Below, in pieces: positions 16,284 to 24,497 of a stretch of DNA of 64,000 nucleotides (position 1 is the stretch's first letter; the number at the start of each line of letters is the position of its first letter). This DNA is from Ruminococcus sp. (GTDB lineage: Bacteria; Bacillota; Clostridia; Oscillospirales; Ruminococcaceae), in NCBI GenBank assembly GCA_016290875.1, contig JAEEVL010000002.1, positions 124,001-188,000 of the forward strand. The letters run 5' to 3'. The translations under genes were made by a program, and so were the position numbers. A model generated the notes under the pieces. It was given only the letters and a program-made list of their open reading frames with translations. It made no database searches and was not told the origin of the DNA.

Positions 16284-18221
16284 ATGAGAAACGAAAAAAT
16301 CATTAATATTGTAGTTGCTGTTGCTGGTCTTGATGAAGAGTACCAGCAGACCATTATATCCGGTATCAACCGCGCTGCAAGAGAGAAAAAAATAAATGTC
16401 AGCTATTTTTCGGCTTTCGGCGGAATGCTTGCAAGCAAACGCTTTGATATAGGCGAATACAGTATCTATCGCCTAATAGATTTTGAAAGATTCGATGGTG
16501 TCATTCTGATGAACAACACTATCAGCGACACCGATGTTAAAAACGAGCTTATCAAAAAAGCCCGTGCTTCCGGAGTGCCGGTAGTCGTATTCGACTGCGG
16601 TGATTATCCGGAATTCTGCAACATCAGCATAGACAACAACAAGGCTATGCACGATGTGGTTGAGCACGTTATAACCAAGCATGGTGCAAAGGTGCTAAAC
16701 TATATTTCCGGCCCTATGAATAACCCTGAGGCTCAGGCACGACTCAAGGCTTTCCGTTCAGTTATGAACAGGCATGGTCTGGAAGTTGACGAAAACCGCA
16801 TATTCTACGGAGAATTCAGAAGCCAGGACGGCAAAAAGGCTATCGATACCTTCGTGGAGAGCGGACTTCCCGCACCTGATGCAGTCATATGTGCAAATGA
16901 CGCAATGGCTCTTACAGCAGCCACTACGCTCGAGAAGCTCGGTTACAGGATACCGGAGGATATCATCATCACCGGTTTTGACAATACATACAACGCAAGG
17001 AATTTCTGTCCGACGCTCACTACTGTCGGACGTCCCCTTGAAGAGGTCGGCTACAATGCCTGTTCGATGCTTGCTGACGTTGTAAACGGAGGAGAGATGC
17101 CGTCAGGTTTAAGCCTTGAAGCTACACCGGTATTTACCGAGAGTTGCGGCTGCGGCTGTGAAAAGACAGAGGATCTCAGGTCGTTTAAAAAGCATTCCTA
17201 CACTCACGCTGAGAAGATAAATGCTCATATCAATATGCTCAACCGTCTAACTGCAAGACTTGCAGAGACCGAAGACGAAAAGGAGCATACAGAAGCTCTC
17301 AGCGAGTTCATCTCAGAGCTCGAGTGTGAGAAATTCGCGCTTTGTCTTACAGAGGAGTGGAAGGATTCCTTTGAGAATGCAGATCAGATAATCGTTCACG
17401 ATGACAACGAGTATGCGGCATTCATGACCGCTCCGCTCATATGGGACAAGGGCGAGCTTCGCAGCGTGAACTTTTTCCCGAGCAGCGATATGTATCCCGA
17501 ACCGCTTGAGACAGGTGGAAATGTAAGCTATTTCCTGCCGCTGCATTTCAGAGAAAGATGTCTTGGCTACTATATTGTGACTAACGGAGATTTCCCTATA
17601 TACAGCCTTCTCTGTCATACGCTCACGATGAATATAAGCAATTCGCTCGAGAATATCAGAAAGCTCTTCCGTCTCAACAAAGCTATGGACGAGCTCAACA
17701 AGCTGTATGTCATTGATCCGCTCTGTAACGTCTACAACAGAAACGGCTTTATCAACATCGCTGATGATATGTTCAGGGAATGTGTTGAAAAGAAGATGCG
17801 CGTGATGCTCAGCTTCATAGATATGGACGGCCTGAAGTTCATCAACGACAACTACGGACACAACGAAGGCGACTTTGCTATACAGCGTCTTGCGAGCGTA
17901 ATACAGGAGTGCTGCGGAAGAAGAAGCATATGTGCAAGACTAGGCGGTGACGAATTCGTACTGTTTGAGGTAGGTGTCACATCATCATCTGCGGAAGCTC
18001 TCCAGCGCCGTTTTGACATACGTATAGACAATATGAATGCAATTATCCGTAAACCCTATGTGCTTTCAGCAAGTATCGGAAGCGTTATCACGCTGCCGGA
18101 TGAACATACTACACTTTACAGCATAATCCAGGAAGCTGACGACAAGATGTATGAGATAAAGAAGGCACGTAAAAAAGCACGTAAGTCCGAGAAGGTAGAA
18201 GCTCCTAAGCAGCCTGAATAA
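16284..18221 (+). CDS. LacI-like sugar-binding domain fused to GGDEF (diguanylate cyclase)
   Basis: The 645-residue protein begins directly with a periplasmic-binding-protein fold of the LacI/GalR type (about residues 5-275; NIVVAVAGLDEEYQQ, DAVICANDAMALTAATTLE, DIIITGFDNTYNARN), but has no helix-turn-helix, signal peptide or membrane segment. A CGCGCE cysteine cluster and a helical linker follow. The C-terminal 165 residues are a GGDEF domain with IDPLCNVYNRNGF and an intact GGDEF motif near 554. The inhibitory RxxD site is absent (GRRS at that position). It therefore probably makes c-di-GMP in the cytoplasm in response to a small ligand. The ATG at 16284 has AGGTGAG before it; an in-frame ATG at 16266 is less well placed. 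It lies next to the galactanase. Confidence 0.88.
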   Translation: MRNEKIINIVVAVAGLDEEYQQTIISGINRAAREKKINVSYFSAFGGMLASKRFDIGEYSIYRLIDFERFDGVILMNNTISDTDVKNELIKKARASGVPVVVFDCGDYPEFCNISIDNNKAMHDVVEHVITKHGAKVLNYISGPMNNPEAQARLKAFRSVMNRHGLEVDENRIFYGEFRSQDGKKAIDTFVESGLPAPDAVICANDAMALTAATTLEKLGYRIPEDIIITGFDNTYNARNFCPTLTTVGRPLEEVGYNACSMLADVVNGGEMPSGLSLEATPVFTESCGCGCEKTEDLRSFKKHSYTHAEKINAHINMLNRLTARLAETEDEKEHTEALSEFISELECEKFALCLTEEWKDSFENADQIIVHDDNEYAAFMTAPLIWDKGELRSVNFFPSSDMYPEPLETGGNVSYFLPLHFRERCLGYYIVTNGDFPIYSLLCHTLTMNISNSLENIRKLFRLNKAMDELNKLYVIDPLCNVYNRNGFINIADDMFRECVEKKMRVMLSFIDMDGLKFINDNYGHNEGDFAIQRLASVIQECCGRRSICARLGGDEFVLFEVGVTSSSAEALQRRFDIRIDNMNAIIRKPYVLSASIGSVITLPDEHTTLYSIIQEADDKMYEIKKARKKARKSEKVEAPKQPE

Positions 18222-18278
18222 AAAGCTGCTGTACCTTATTCACTTAGCAGAACAAACGTAAACCGAATAGAACAACTG

Positions 18279-18305
18279 ATCCCGATGCTGAGCATCGGGA
18301 TTTTG
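18279..18305 (+). terminator. intrinsic terminator after the LacI-GGDEF gene
   Basis: ATCCCGATGCT pairs with AGCATCGGGAT, an 11-bp perfect stem, followed by TTTTG. Confidence 0.85.
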
Positions 18306-18340
18306 TATTCTTTGAAAACCGTATTGTAACCTATTATTAA

Positions 18341-18369
18341 TTGATTATTGTCGGCAGACGTGTTATAAT
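18341..18369 (+). promoter_or_regulatory. sigma-A promoter
   Basis: TTGATT (18341-18346) and TATAAT (18364-18369) with 17-base spacing precede the lipoprotein gene at 18401. Confidence 0.83.
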
Positions 18370-18400
18370 TCTCATAACAGCATAAAGGGAGGAACTATAC

Positions 18401-19156
18401 ATGAAAAAACTGATCGCACTAATGACCACAGCACTAATCGCAGCAGCTTGTCTTGTATCATGCGAAACCAGGAAATACAAGCAAAGCAACCCTGATGTTC
18501 TGAACAGCAGGCAGATCAAGATACTTGAAGAGAACAGTCTGCCAACGGAAATGTCTCAGCTTAACGGAAGACAAAAAGGCGGTATCAAAGAAATTGAAAG
18601 CGCCTTTGTATATCTTGAAGAGGAATATCCGGGAGTTGAGTTTGAGTATATATCACATACGCAGGCAGGGCTCATGAACACAGAGGATACAGAATTTGTT
18701 CCTGTCGGGTACGATAAAGAGGATGACAGGAACATAGTCACTGTTAATTATGACCGCGACGGTAATTACAGCGATGATTATATGCTTGTAGCTGTAAGGA
18801 AAGAAACTGAGAAAGCTATACAAAAATATTTAGAAAGCTATTTTGGTAAAGATAATTTTAAGGTATATGTTCGCCCACGCGGCACAGAGCTACAATTTGG
18901 AGATGATATTAACGAGGAAAGTGTAAAAAACGGAAACGTCGTATCTGTAGCACAATTATTATTACCTAATGACATCTGTTCTGAAAAAAAACTGAACGAA
19001 TTCGCAGATAAATATAAAAGCATATATGATGTATACAGATGTAGAATAGGTGCATCGATAATTTATCGAGAAGATTTTGACAATCTAACTTACGACTTAT
19101 ATAACAATACCAAACTTAATATTATTTATAATCTTGATATTAGAAAACATCAGTAA
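18401..19156 (+). CDS. lipoprotein of unknown function
   Basis: The 251-residue protein has a lipoprotein signal peptide of about 21 residues (AAACLVSCETRK, Cys as the predicted lipidated residue) after GGGAGGA. The mature part has no domain I can name; it is moderately charged and lacks further membrane segments. The second half (beyond about 18820) is noticeably more AT-rich than its surroundings, which may reflect relaxed selection or recent acquisition. It is expressed from its own promoter. A 16-codon open frame with its own AAAGGAG follows directly and is discussed among the rejected items. Confidence 0.8.
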   Translation: MKKLIALMTTALIAAACLVSCETRKYKQSNPDVLNSRQIKILEENSLPTEMSQLNGRQKGGIKEIESAFVYLEEEYPGVEFEYISHTQAGLMNTEDTEFVPVGYDKEDDRNIVTVNYDRDGNYSDDYMLVAVRKETEKAIQKYLESYFGKDNFKVYVRPRGTELQFGDDINEESVKNGNVVSVAQLLLPNDICSEKKLNEFADKYKSIYDVYRCRIGASIIYREDFDNLTYDLYNNTKLNIIYNLDIRKHQ

Positions 19157-19231
19157 AAAGGAGTTATGATTATATGATATATTTTAATGAACAAGAGCTT
19201 TGTATGATTGAAATGCTGCTATAATACCTGC

Positions 19232-19262
19232 AATAAAAAAGCTCCGCTGTGGGCGGAGCTTT
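19232..19262 (-). terminator. terminator of the lysine-riboswitch operon
   Basis: AAGCTCCGC and GCGGAGCTT form a 9-bp stem with a GTGG/CCAC loop; read on the minus strand it is followed by TTTTTTATTG. It may also stop the opposing lipoprotein transcript. Confidence 0.82.
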
Positions 19263-19266
19263 AGTT

Positions 19267-19674
19267 TTATCTGTTCTTTGTATTGAAACCGAGGCACTGA
19301 ACGACTGCAACGGTGTTTCCGAGACCGTCCGTGACTTCAACATTGTAAGTGCTGATGAACTTTGACTCCTTGACGAACTTTGCCTCAGCAATGAGTCTGC
19401 CATCCTTTGGAGTACCGATAAAAGAAATATCACAGTTGAGTCCGACTACGCCTGGTACCTGCCAGTTTGAAGCGACAGCAAATGCAAGATCGGCAAGAGT
19501 GAAGTAAACTCCGCCCATAACACCGCCCATAGCGTTTTTGTGGTGCTCTGTGATGGTGAGACTGCACTTTGCGTAGTGGTCACCGATGTCGTCGATGACT
19601 ATGCCTGCCTCGTCGGCAAAACGGTCACCTTTGAAGAATTCCCGTACTTTTTCGAGTGTTTCCTTATCAGCCAT
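19267..19674 (-). CDS. PaaI-type hotdog thioesterase
   Basis: The 135-residue protein has the single-domain hotdog fold of PaaI/YbgC-like acyl-CoA thioesterases. HHKNAMGGVMGGVYFTLADL at about residues 40-60 carries the conserved Asn-x-x-Gly-Gly-x-x-x-Gly pattern and the catalytic Asp. I place the start at 19674 because AGGAAG lies just before that ATG, inside the end of the upstream acetyltransferase gene, whose stop is two bases away; a longer frame to 19731 would overlap that gene. The substrate is unknown. As last gene of the lysine-regulated operon it may simply be carried along. Confidence 0.85.
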   Translation of the reverse strand: MADKETLEKVREFFKGDRFADEAGIVIDDIGDHYAKCSLTITEHHKNAMGGVMGGVYFTLADLAFAVASNWQVPGVVGLNCDISFIGTPKDGRLIAEAKFVKESKFISTYNVEVTDGLGNTVAVVQCLGFNTKNR

Positions 19675-19675
19675 A

Positions 19676-20239
19676 TTACTTCCTGCTTTCGTATTCTTCC
19701 CTGAGAATGGAGAAATAGAGCCTTCCGACATATTTACCGTTCATAAAGAAGTAGTCTCTGAGCGTGCCTTCATAGGTGAAGCCGCATTTCTCGATGACTC
19801 TCTTTGAGGGAGCGTTGATAGTTTTGGTGCATATCTGCACCTTGTGAAGATTCATTGACTCAAAGCCGAAAGCTATAACAGCCTTTGCTGCTTCTGTGCA
19901 GTATCCTCTGCACTGGAAGTCAGCACCTATGCAGTATTCTATCTCGGCAAAGTGGTTCTTGTTATCCACAAGGAAGTAAGCTATCTGACCGATACACTCA
20001 CCGTTCTGTTTGTCAATGACTGCCCAGCGGTAGTAATCTTCTCTTTCGTAAGAGCCGATGTATTTGTCGAGGAGACCTTTTACCTCATCTTTTGTATGAT
20101 AGGTAGGCTCTGAATACATAGTCTGAACGTGTTCATCGCTTGCCCAGTTCCTGAAAACTGCATCGCAGTCGGAATACTCAAATCTTCTGAGAATGAGACG
20201 TTCTGTCTCGATAGTAAGTGTGCCTGTATGAGTCAGCAT
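19676..20239 (-). CDS. RimJ/RimL-type GNAT acetyltransferase
   Basis: The 187-residue protein has the GNAT fold with TERLILRRFEYSDCDAVFRNW at the start, IAYFLVDNKNHFAEIEYCIG in the central strands and FQCRGYCTEAAKAVIAF as the acetyl-CoA binding loop (about residues 105-120). These are features of the ribosomal-protein/aminoglycoside-like Acetyltransf_3 group. The ribosome site GAGGTAA lies at the very end of dapB, so translation is coupled to that gene. The acceptor is not predictable. Position in a diaminopimelate/lysine operon does not by itself imply a role in that pathway, because the succinylase/acetylase route uses different families. Confidence 0.87.
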   Translation of the reverse strand: MLTHTGTLTIETERLILRRFEYSDCDAVFRNWASDEHVQTMYSEPTYHTKDEVKGLLDKYIGSYEREDYYRWAVIDKQNGECIGQIAYFLVDNKNHFAEIEYCIGADFQCRGYCTEAAKAVIAFGFESMNLHKVQICTKTINAPSKRVIEKCGFTYEGTLRDYFFMNGKYVGRLYFSILREEYESRK

Positions 20240-20250
20240 ATCTGTTTACC

Positions 20251-21000
20251 TCAGACCATCTGAGACATATCGTAGAGACCTGCCGGCTGATCCTTGAGGA
20301 ATACAGCAGCATTTACAGCTCCGGCTGCGAAAACAGCCTTGGAAGCAGCAGAGTGTGACAGGGTGATGACCTCGTCGTGACCTGCGAAGATAACGTCGTG
20401 TTCACCGACGATAGTGCCGCCGCGGATAGCGTGCATGCCTATCTCTGTCTTTTCACGCTTCTGACGGCGTGAGTGACGGTCGTATACGTAGTGCTTGGAA
20501 TTATTGAGAGTCTCGTTGATAGCGTTTGCGAGCATGATCGCGGTGCCGCTGGGAGCGTCTATCTTCTGGTTGTGGTGCTTCTCGACGATCTCGATGTCAA
20601 ACTGGTCACCGAGAACGGAAGCAGCCTTCTTAGCGAGCTGAACGAGAAGATTGATACCGAGAGACATATTGAATGTGAAGAATACCGGTATCTGCTGAGC
20701 AGCGCTCTTGATCTGTGCTATCTGCTCGTCTGAGTAGCCTGTGGAACCGATAACAAGGGGAGTACCGGTTGAAAGGCAGTAGCTGAGAAGACTGTCGAGC
20801 AGAGCCGGATTGGAAAAGTCGATGATAACATCGGGCTTTGCGGGGAGCTTGTCGGGAGTTTCAACTATCGGGAAATCAGCATATTCCTTAGTGTATATAT
20901 CAACTCCGGCGATGACCTTGCAGTCGTCACGTTCAGCCGCGCAGGCGTAGATGTTCTTGCCCATTTTTCCGTTTGCGCCGCAGATAACTATATTAGTCAT
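20251..21000 (-). CDS. dapB: 4-hydroxy-tetrahydrodipicolinate reductase
   Basis: DapB reduces the DapA product to tetrahydrodipicolinate. The 249-residue product has the N-terminal nucleotide-binding motif IVICGANGKMGKNI and the catalytic signature VEKHHNQKIDAPSGTA at about residues 140-155, with both histidines and the lysine present. GGAAG precedes the ATG at 21000. It follows dapA in the lysine-riboswitch operon. Together with the diaminopimelate dehydrogenase encoded at 43.6 kb it would give a short route to meso-DAP. Confidence 0.96.
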   Translation of the reverse strand: MTNIVICGANGKMGKNIYACAAERDDCKVIAGVDIYTKEYADFPIVETPDKLPAKPDVIIDFSNPALLDSLLSYCLSTGTPLVIGSTGYSDEQIAQIKSAAQQIPVFFTFNMSLGINLLVQLAKKAASVLGDQFDIEIVEKHHNQKIDAPSGTAIMLANAINETLNNSKHYVYDRHSRRQKREKTEIGMHAIRGGTIVGEHDVIFAGHDEVITLSHSAASKAVFAAGAVNAAVFLKDQPAGLYDMSQMV

Positions 21001-21038
21001 GGTTTACACTTCCTTTGCTGTTATAAGGTGGCTGTATC

Positions 21039-21929
21039 TTATTTAACGAGATTGTGCTTCTTGAGTGTAGCAAGGAGCTTAGCCTTGTGCTCGTCAGTCA
21101 TATCGCAGAGCGGGAGACGGCAGGGACCTGCGTTCCAGCCCATCATGTTCATAGCTTCCTTTACAGGGATGGGGTTGACTTCCATAAAGAGGTCGTTGAT
21201 GAGGTCGAGATACTCGATCTGGAGCTTCTGAGCTTCAGCGAAATTGTTATCGAGACAGAGCTGAACCATATCGTGCATCTCCTTCGGGATAACGTGTGAA
21301 GCAACAGAGATAACGCCCTTGCCGCCGAGTGACATTATCGGAACGACCATATCATCGTTGCCGCTGTATACGTCGATGTCATTGCCGCAGGCAGCGATGA
21401 GCTTGGCAACATAGCTGATGTTGCCGCTTGCTTCCTTGATAGCAGCGATGTTTCTGTGCTTTGAGAGTTCCTTAACGGTAGCAACATCGAAGCCGCAGCC
21501 TGTTCTGCTAGGAACGTTGTAGAGGATTATCGGGATATTTACAGCATCAGCGATAGCTGTGAAGTGAGCAGCGAGACCTCTCTGAGTAGCCTTGTTGTAG
21601 TAAGGAGTTACGTGGAGGAGAGCGTCTGCGCCTGCAGCTTCAGCTTCCTTGGAGAGCTCTACTGCATAGCGTGTATCGTTGCTTCCTGCACCGGCTATAA
21701 CGGGAACTCTGCCTGCAACGTGCTGTACAGCGAACTTGATGCAGTCGCGGTGCTCGTCGTCAGTCATAGTAGCGGATTCTCCGGTAGTGCCGCAGATGAT
21801 GATGGAGTCTGTGCCGTTAGCGATCTGGTTGTCGATGATACGGCCGAGCTCGTCGTAGTTTATAGAACCGTCGCTGTTCATAGGAGTGATGATAGCGATT
21901 CCAGCGCCGGTGAAAATGGTGTTCTTCAT
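21039..21929 (-). CDS. dapA: 4-hydroxy-tetrahydrodipicolinate synthase
   Basis: DapA condenses pyruvate with aspartate semialdehyde. The 296-residue barrel contains GTTGESATMTDDEH (about residues 46-59), the catalytic tyrosine in IILYNVPSRTGC and the Schiff-base lysine in AAIKEASGNI around residue 162. GAAAGGA precedes the ATG at 21929. Upstream, the short repeat and the four-helix-bundle gene separate it from asd, although the order asd-dapA-dapB and the shared riboswitch show the three belong together. Confidence 0.96.
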   Translation of the reverse strand: MKNTIFTGAGIAIITPMNSDGSINYDELGRIIDNQIANGTDSIIICGTTGESATMTDDEHRDCIKFAVQHVAGRVPVIAGAGSNDTRYAVELSKEAEAAGADALLHVTPYYNKATQRGLAAHFTAIADAVNIPIILYNVPSRTGCGFDVATVKELSKHRNIAAIKEASGNISYVAKLIAACGNDIDVYSGNDDMVVPIMSLGGKGVISVASHVIPKEMHDMVQLCLDNNFAEAQKLQIEYLDLINDLFMEVNPIPVKEAMNMMGWNAGPCRLPLCDMTDEHKAKLLATLKKHNLVK

Positions 21930-21948
21930 AGACTCAAATCCTTTCGTT

Positions 21949-21991
21949 TAATTCATAATTCATAATGCATAATGCATAATTAAATTATGAA
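21949..21991. repeat. palindromic intergenic repeat (copy R2a)
   Basis: A run of the words AATTCATAATTCATAATGCATAATG ends in ATTAAATTATGAAT and covers the stop codon of the four-helix-bundle gene. It is the reverse-complement type of R2b at 22334-22369, so the two enclose that gene as terminal inverted repeats. Only the outer words of the family are present, without inner hairpins. Confidence 0.72.
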
Positions 21992-22335
21992 TCTTTAGAT
22001 TTACAAATAGAAACGAGTATTCTTATCAATTCCTGACAATCAGGGAAAATACTTTGAAAGTGTGATTTTTCCAAATAGCCGCTTTCAAAGAGAAGTTCAA
22101 GCCAGTATTCTGTTTCGCTTGCTTCTTTCAGGGCAATATTCATTTTTGCATAGAAATCTGCCTTGCTTTGACCGCGGATAGCTTCTTTAACATTTGCACC
22201 TATGCTAGTTCCACAGCGAAGAACCTGTTTTGATAAAACAAACTCTTTCTTTTCAACAGTAAGGTATTTATACATGTTGATAATGCGCAAGGCGAAATCT
22301 TTGCTTTTTATCACAATAATGTTTTGATCAGCCAT
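21985..22335 (-). CDS. four-helix-bundle protein (23S rRNA intervening-sequence type)
   Basis: The 116-residue protein matches the small helical family first found in 23S rRNA intervening sequences: DFALRIINMYKYL near the start, then VLSKQVLRCGTSIGANVKEA and EASETEYWLELLFESGYL. The family forms pentamers of four-helix bundles and its role is not settled. Both ends of the gene lie within AT-rich repeat words, the start ATG (ATGGCTGATCAA) immediately inside R2b and the stop inside R2a. I see only a weak ribosome site. It interrupts an otherwise conventional asd-dapA-dapB operon, which suggests insertion as a repeat-borne cassette. Confidence 0.88.
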   Translation of the reverse strand: MADQNIIVIKSKDFALRIINMYKYLTVEKKEFVLSKQVLRCGTSIGANVKEAIRGQSKADFYAKMNIALKEASETEYWLELLFESGYLEKSHFQSIFPDCQELIRILVSICKSKDS

Positions 22336-22369
22336 TAATTATGAATTATGCATTAAGAATTATGCATTA
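22334..22369. repeat. palindromic intergenic repeat (copy R2b)
   Basis: TTAATTATGAATTATGCATT followed by AAGAATTATGCATTAA spans from the asd stop codon to the start of the four-helix-bundle gene. The asd stop TAA is contributed by the repeat edge. Confidence 0.72.
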
Positions 22370-23446
22370 ATCAAAGTATCCCTTAGCAGCGAGGAGCTCA
22401 GCGAGGAGAACGCCGCCGCCTGCTGCACCTCTGAGTGTATTGTGTGAGAGGCATACGAACTTGTAGTCGTACTGTGTATCCTCACGGAGACGGCCTGTTG
22501 AAACAGCCATACCGCCTTCGAGGTTTCTGTCGAGCTTAGCCTGAGGACGGTTATCCTCCTCGAAGTAGTGGATGAACTGCTTCGGAGCGCTGGGGAGCTC
22601 GAGTTCCTGGGGAACGCCCTTGAAGTCCTTCCAGAGCTGGAGGATCTCTTCCTTGGAGGGCTTGTTCTCGAAGCTTACGAATACAGCAGCTGTGTGACCG
22701 TCAGAAACGGGAACACGGAGACACTGAGTTGTGATGCTGGGTGAGCTTGCCTTAACGATCTCGTTGCCCTTGATCTCGCCCCATACCTTGAGGGGTTCCT
22801 GCTCGGACTTCTCTTCCTCGCCGCCGATGAAGGGGATGAGGTTATCGACCATTTCAGGCCATGTCTCGAAGTTCTTTCCTGCGCCTGAGATAGCCTGGTA
22901 TGTGCAGGCGAGAACGTTCTTGAGACCGAACTTTCTCAGGGGGTGGAGAGCGGGAACATAGCTCTGGATAGAGCAGTTGGACTTGACAGCGATGAAGCCT
23001 CTCTTAGTGCCGAGACGCTCGCGCTGAGCCTTGATTATCTCGATGTGCTCGGGGTTTATCTCCGGAACTACCATAGGAACGTCGGGAGTAAATCTGTGAG
23101 CGGAGTTGTTTGAAACGATAGGACACTCAGCCTTAGCGTAAGCCTCTTCGAGAGCCTTGATCTCGTCCTTCTTCATATCTACTGCACAGAAGCAGAAGTC
23201 TACCATAGAAGCGATCTTCTCGATGTCGTTTGTAGCGTCGAGGAGGATCATGTCCTTCATAGCTGCGGGCATGGGAACAGCCATCTTCCAGCGGCTTCCT
23301 GCAGCCTGTTCATAAGTCTGTCCGGCGCTTCTGGGAGAAGCAGCGAGGACCTTTACATTGAACCACGGATGATTCTCGAGAAGTGTGGCGAATCTCTGTC
23401 CGACCATACCTGTTGCGCCTATGATACCTACGTTGTACTGTTTCAT
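22367..23446 (-). CDS. asd: aspartate-semialdehyde dehydrogenase
   Basis: Asd reduces aspartyl phosphate to the semialdehyde, the branch point to lysine/DAP, threonine and methionine. The 359-residue product has the NADP motif VGIIGATGMVGQRFATLL at the N-terminus and the catalytic cysteine in AVKSNCSIQSYVPAL (around residue 150). The length and this sequence around the cysteine are closer to the archaeal/fungal-type enzyme than to the enterobacterial one. It is the first structural gene after the lysine riboswitch, with GGAGCAATTTTT before the ATG. Confidence 0.95.
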   Translation of the reverse strand: MKQYNVGIIGATGMVGQRFATLLENHPWFNVKVLAASPRSAGQTYEQAAGSRWKMAVPMPAAMKDMILLDATNDIEKIASMVDFCFCAVDMKKDEIKALEEAYAKAECPIVSNNSAHRFTPDVPMVVPEINPEHIEIIKAQRERLGTKRGFIAVKSNCSIQSYVPALHPLRKFGLKNVLACTYQAISGAGKNFETWPEMVDNLIPFIGGEEEKSEQEPLKVWGEIKGNEIVKASSPSITTQCLRVPVSDGHTAAVFVSFENKPSKEEILQLWKDFKGVPQELELPSAPKQFIHYFEEDNRPQAKLDRNLEGGMAVSTGRLREDTQYDYKFVCLSHNTLRGAAGGGVLLAELLAAKGYFD

Positions 23447-23484
23447 AAAAATTGCTCCTTAACAAAATTTTGCACAAAAATAAC

Positions 23485-23505
23485 AAAAACCGGTTGCAAA
23501 CCGGT
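23485..23505 (-). terminator. lysine-riboswitch terminator
   Basis: ACCGGTTTGCAACCGGT forms a compact hairpin followed on the minus strand by TTTTTG. It lies between the aptamer and asd, giving lysine-dependent premature termination. Confidence 0.84.
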
Positions 23506-23552
23506 CCATCATGCGTTATAATAGAAATGTTGGCAAAGCAAATAAACAATGC

Positions 23553-23718
23553 CGATAGCTCTCCATCATAAAGCAATGATGACAGCTGTATATTTCTTAA
23601 ACATACAGCCAGAACGGAAATTGCCGGAGACCGTTCTTCGGCAGCCTTGCCTTTCGCTGTACACCATCGGACTGGCGGTCCCGTGTACAGGTACTTATCG
23701 CAGCCGCACCTCTACCTT
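23553..23718 (-). ncRNA. lysine riboswitch (L box)
   Basis: On the minus strand the conserved blocks appear in order: AAGGTAGAGGTGCG at the 5' side, GGCAAGGCTGCCGAAG in the middle, CTGGCTGTATG and ACAGCTGTCATC in the P4 region, and GATGGAGAGCTATC at the 3' side, whose CTATC pairs with GGTAG to form P1. The aptamer precedes asd and should repress asd-dapA-dapB and the genes behind them when lysine is plentiful. Confidence 0.93.
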
Positions 23719-23724
23719 GTTATC

Positions 23725-23753
23725 ATAATAGCACTTTAGCGGCTCGTTGTCAA
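23725..23753 (-). promoter_or_regulatory. sigma-A promoter of the lysine/DAP operon
   Basis: On the minus strand TTGACA (23753-23748) and TATTAT (23730-23725) are spaced by 17 bases and start the riboswitch transcript. Confidence 0.83.
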
Positions 23754-23799
23754 CAGTTTTCAGAAATTTTACAAAAAATAATTTGAAGGGGAGGTCCTT

Positions 23800-24486
23800 A
23801 TGAGTATCCTGACTGATACAGAAGAGGCTCTGTTCAGCCTGCGAAGCGAAGAATACGCTGAGTTCCAGCAGAAGCTCACTCCGAACCACGGGAGGGAGCA
23901 TTTTATCGGCGTTAGGACTCCCGAGCTGAAACGCCTTGCAAAGGATATGAGGAAGCGCAGTGATACAGACGGGTTCCTCAGCGTCCTGCCGCACAGGTAC
24001 TTTGAAGAGGATCAGCTCCATTCATTCATAATATCAGAGGAAAAGGACTTTCAGCAGTGCGTGGCTCTCCTGGAAGCCTTTCTGCCGTATGTTGACAACT
24101 GGGCGACCTGCGATCAGCTCAATCCGAAGGTATTCGCAAAGCACCGTGACGAGCTCATACCGCTTGTGGACAAGTGGCTCGCCTCAGGACTGACTTACAC
24201 GGTCAGATTCGCTGCGGGAACGCTTATGCGTTATTTCCTCGGTGAGTATTTCCGGACGGAATACGCTGACAGAGTGGCAGACATCTCCTCGGAGGAGTAT
24301 TACATAAATATGATGCGTGCGTGGTACTTCGCAACGGCTCTTGCCAAGAATTACGACGAGGTACTGCCTTACATAGAACAGAAACGTCTTGATCCGTGGA
24401 CTCACAACAAGACGATACAGAAAGCCGCCGAGAGCTTCCGCGTGACAGACGAGCATAAGAAGTATCTCCGCAGCCTTAAAGTATAA
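23800..24486 (+). CDS. alkD: AlkD-type DNA alkylation repair protein
   Basis: AlkD is a HEAT-repeat DNA glycosylase that removes bulky or charged alkylated purines without base flipping. The 228-residue product is all-helical and has [17 protein letters not shown] around residue 105, containing the conserved Trp and the Asp used for catalysis. [20 protein letters not shown] near the start is typical of the family. GGGGAGG precedes the ATG. It lies 11 bases before queA in the same direction, so they are probably co-transcribed, though the functions are unrelated. Confidence 0.92.
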   Translation: MSILTDTEEALFSLRSEEYAEFQQKLTPNHGREHFIGVRTPELKRLAKDMRKRSDTDGFLSVLPHRYFEEDQLHSFIISEEKDFQQCVALLEAFLPYVDNWATCDQLNPKVFAKHRDELIPLVDKWLASGLTYTVRFAAGTLMRYFLGEYFRTEYADRVADISSEEYYINMMRAWYFATALAKNYDEVLPYIEQKRLDPWTHNKTIQKAAESFRVTDEHKKYLRSLKV

Positions 24487-24497
24487 GGAGCAATTCA

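Noticed and set aside
19174..19224. A 16-codon frame (MIYFNEQELCMIEMLL) preceded by AAAGGAG
   Set aside because: It is too short to support as a gene. The N-terminus recalls small mobile-element-associated proteins, so it could be a remnant, but nothing downstream continues it.
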